Assembly: GCA_031279925.1 (NCBI GenBank)
Contig: JAITHQ010000149.1
Span: 1-5,982 of the forward strand
Length of the DNA: 5,982 bases
DNA from: Treponema sp.
GTDB lineage: Bacteria; Spirochaetota; Spirochaetia; Treponematales; Breznakiellaceae
Direction: 5' to 3'
Below the pieces are notes generated by a model. That model was not told the origin of the DNA. It was given only the letters and a program-made list of their open reading frames with translations, and made no database searches. Made by a program: the position numbers and the translations under genes. Shown piece after piece: positions 5,375-5,982 of the stretch (the first letter of the stretch is position 1; every line of letters begins with the position of its first letter).

Positions 5375-5940
5375 CAAGGGGGCTCAAACAGCATAAACAC
5401 ATTCCCCACGCCGTTACGGGCATATTCATAGTCATAGGCCGCAGTCGGTCCCGGCCATATGGGAAGCGGCCTCCGGGTCTCGCCGATAAGCTGCCGGTTC
5501 ATTTCGTCCAGAATACCCAACTCGACCACCTTCCCGGCCAGTAATGTGAGGGTCCACCGGCTGCGCCCGGGGGAGCTTCGTTGCAGACCAGGGCGATAAT
5601 CTTCGCCTCCGTTTCCCCGTCTATCTTAATATGCGGCGGCCTCACCCTTTTTTCCCGCTCCAGGGCGGCCTCGAAACCTTCCTCTACGAAGCGTTTACGC
5701 AGTTCCCCGATACTGCGCTGATGGCAGCCGTAGGCCGCTCTTATCCGCTTATCGGACCAATGCTCATTGGCCGGTATCTCGTCCAGGGCGAGGATAATCT
5801 GTGCATGGCGTAGGCGGCAACCTGCGGTAGTTCTTTTTTTGACCAATTGATGTAAGGTCTGCCGTTCCGTCCCGGTTAAGGACCCGGTATTTGCTACGTG
5901 GTTTGACCATGGTTCCCGCCTATTTCTTGATCGGAAGGTT

Positions 5941-5954
5941 CCTCCCTTATTATA
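5941..5954 (-). promoter_or_regulatory. Possible -10 box and purine-rich site before the dead transposase
   Basis: On the minus strand TATAAT (5949-5954) is followed by AAGGGAGG (5941-5948). No good -35 hexamer is seen at the expected distance, and no start codon lies close behind AGGAGG-like bases; the ATG at 5910 is about 30 nt further on, after its own weak GGCGGG. It may be the relic of the IS transcription start. Confidence 0.3.
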
Positions 5955-5982
5955 AGCAGTTTCTGCCTTCATGGACTACTAG

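Larger units (their letters stand above)
5011..5910 (-). pseudogene. IS630-family transposase, multiply frameshifted and internally deleted
   Basis: Read from ATG 5910 (MVKPRSKYRV) downwards, the protein must change frame several times. In order: a shift near 5880-5884 into LTGTERQTLHQLVKKR and a helix-turn-helix region (RIRAAYGCHQRSIGELRKRF); a one-base loss in the C-run 5566-5568 after NEAPPG, leading to SRWTLTLLAGKVVELGILD; direct joining near 5506-5517 to DEMNRQLIGETRRPLP, with roughly 75 family residues missing; an extra base in the G-run 5378-5382 after FMLFEP; a shift in the hairpin at 5214-5242; and an extra base in the G-run 5193-5197 before YTAKPGSWLNM. The second catalytic Asp (LVMDNLN) is kept, but the AEIE-type Glu motif after GSWLNM is AQMR (5148-5159). 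TGA at 5031-5033 replaces the family Trp in VHWQF. With this many lesions it is a pseudogene, not a programmed frameshift. Active relatives are about 350-370 residues; this is about 300 codons. Confidence 0.85.
4728..5982 (-). mobile_element. Composite remnant of two IS630-family insertion sequences
   Basis: Two different IS630-type transposase remnants lie head to tail in the same orientation on the minus strand and meet near 5008-5013. The inner part of neither element is complete: the first lacks its extreme 3' end, the second its first two thirds. I could not find matching terminal inverted repeats, so outer limits are approximate; the right side may run beyond the window. The most economical history is insertion of two related elements followed by a deletion joining them. 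Neither can transpose by itself because both encoded proteins have lost catalytic residues. Confidence 0.75.

Noticed and set aside
5034..5544. Plus-strand open frames opposite the transposase pseudogene
   Set aside because: The minus strand carries clear IS630 motifs (MDNLN, GSWLNM, YDYEYARNG); the plus frames have none.
5011..5910. Programmed ribosomal frameshifting as an explanation for the split transposase
   Set aside because: There are at least five frame changes plus a nonsense codon, a large deletion and lost catalytic residues, which programmed shifting cannot explain.

Overview
The window most likely comes from a spirochaete, probably a gut or environmental Treponema relative. Three things suggest this. 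The alaS fragment stops right after the editing-domain motif, as in the short AlaS proteins I recall from spirochaetes. The order alaS - parvulin-like exported protein - nusB is, from memory, also found in Treponema pallidum. The GC content is moderate and the IS content is high. This assignment is inference, since no search was possible.

Layout. Bases 1-186 are the 3' end of alaS. Bases 187-350 hold a G/C-rich inverted repeat with a strong G-quadruplex motif on the minus strand, an extended -10 promoter and a ribosome binding site. A tightly packed plus-strand gene cluster follows: a secreted SurA/PpiC-like foldase or chaperone (351-1397), nusB (1415-1915), a membrane-anchored TPR protein with no assigned function (1926-3758) and yqeB (3760-4575). 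Gaps are 17, 10 and 1 nt, so the four genes are probably one transcription unit read from the promoter at 315-323. The stretch 4576-4734 has a hairpin without a U-tract, an 18-base G homopolymer and no convincing gene.

The rest (about 4728 to the end) is an insertion-sequence graveyard on the minus strand. The C-terminal part of one IS630-family transposase (4735-5010) is fused to a heavily damaged copy of a different IS630-family transposase (5011-5910). The latter carries several frameshifts, a large internal deletion, a nonsense codon and lost catalytic residues.

How the genes fit together. The first four genes join tRNA charging, envelope protein folding, rRNA antitermination and an envelope TPR scaffold, which is a growth-linked housekeeping set. 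yqeB belongs to the selenium-dependent molybdenum hydroxylase maturation system and looks like a guest at the end of this operon. I see no convincing new defence or mobile system. The more unusual points are the parvulin lacking both core histidines, the quadruplex/inverted repeat abutting its promoter, the poly-G tract, and the structured lesions in the dead transposase, including one that lies in a perfect 11-bp hairpin.
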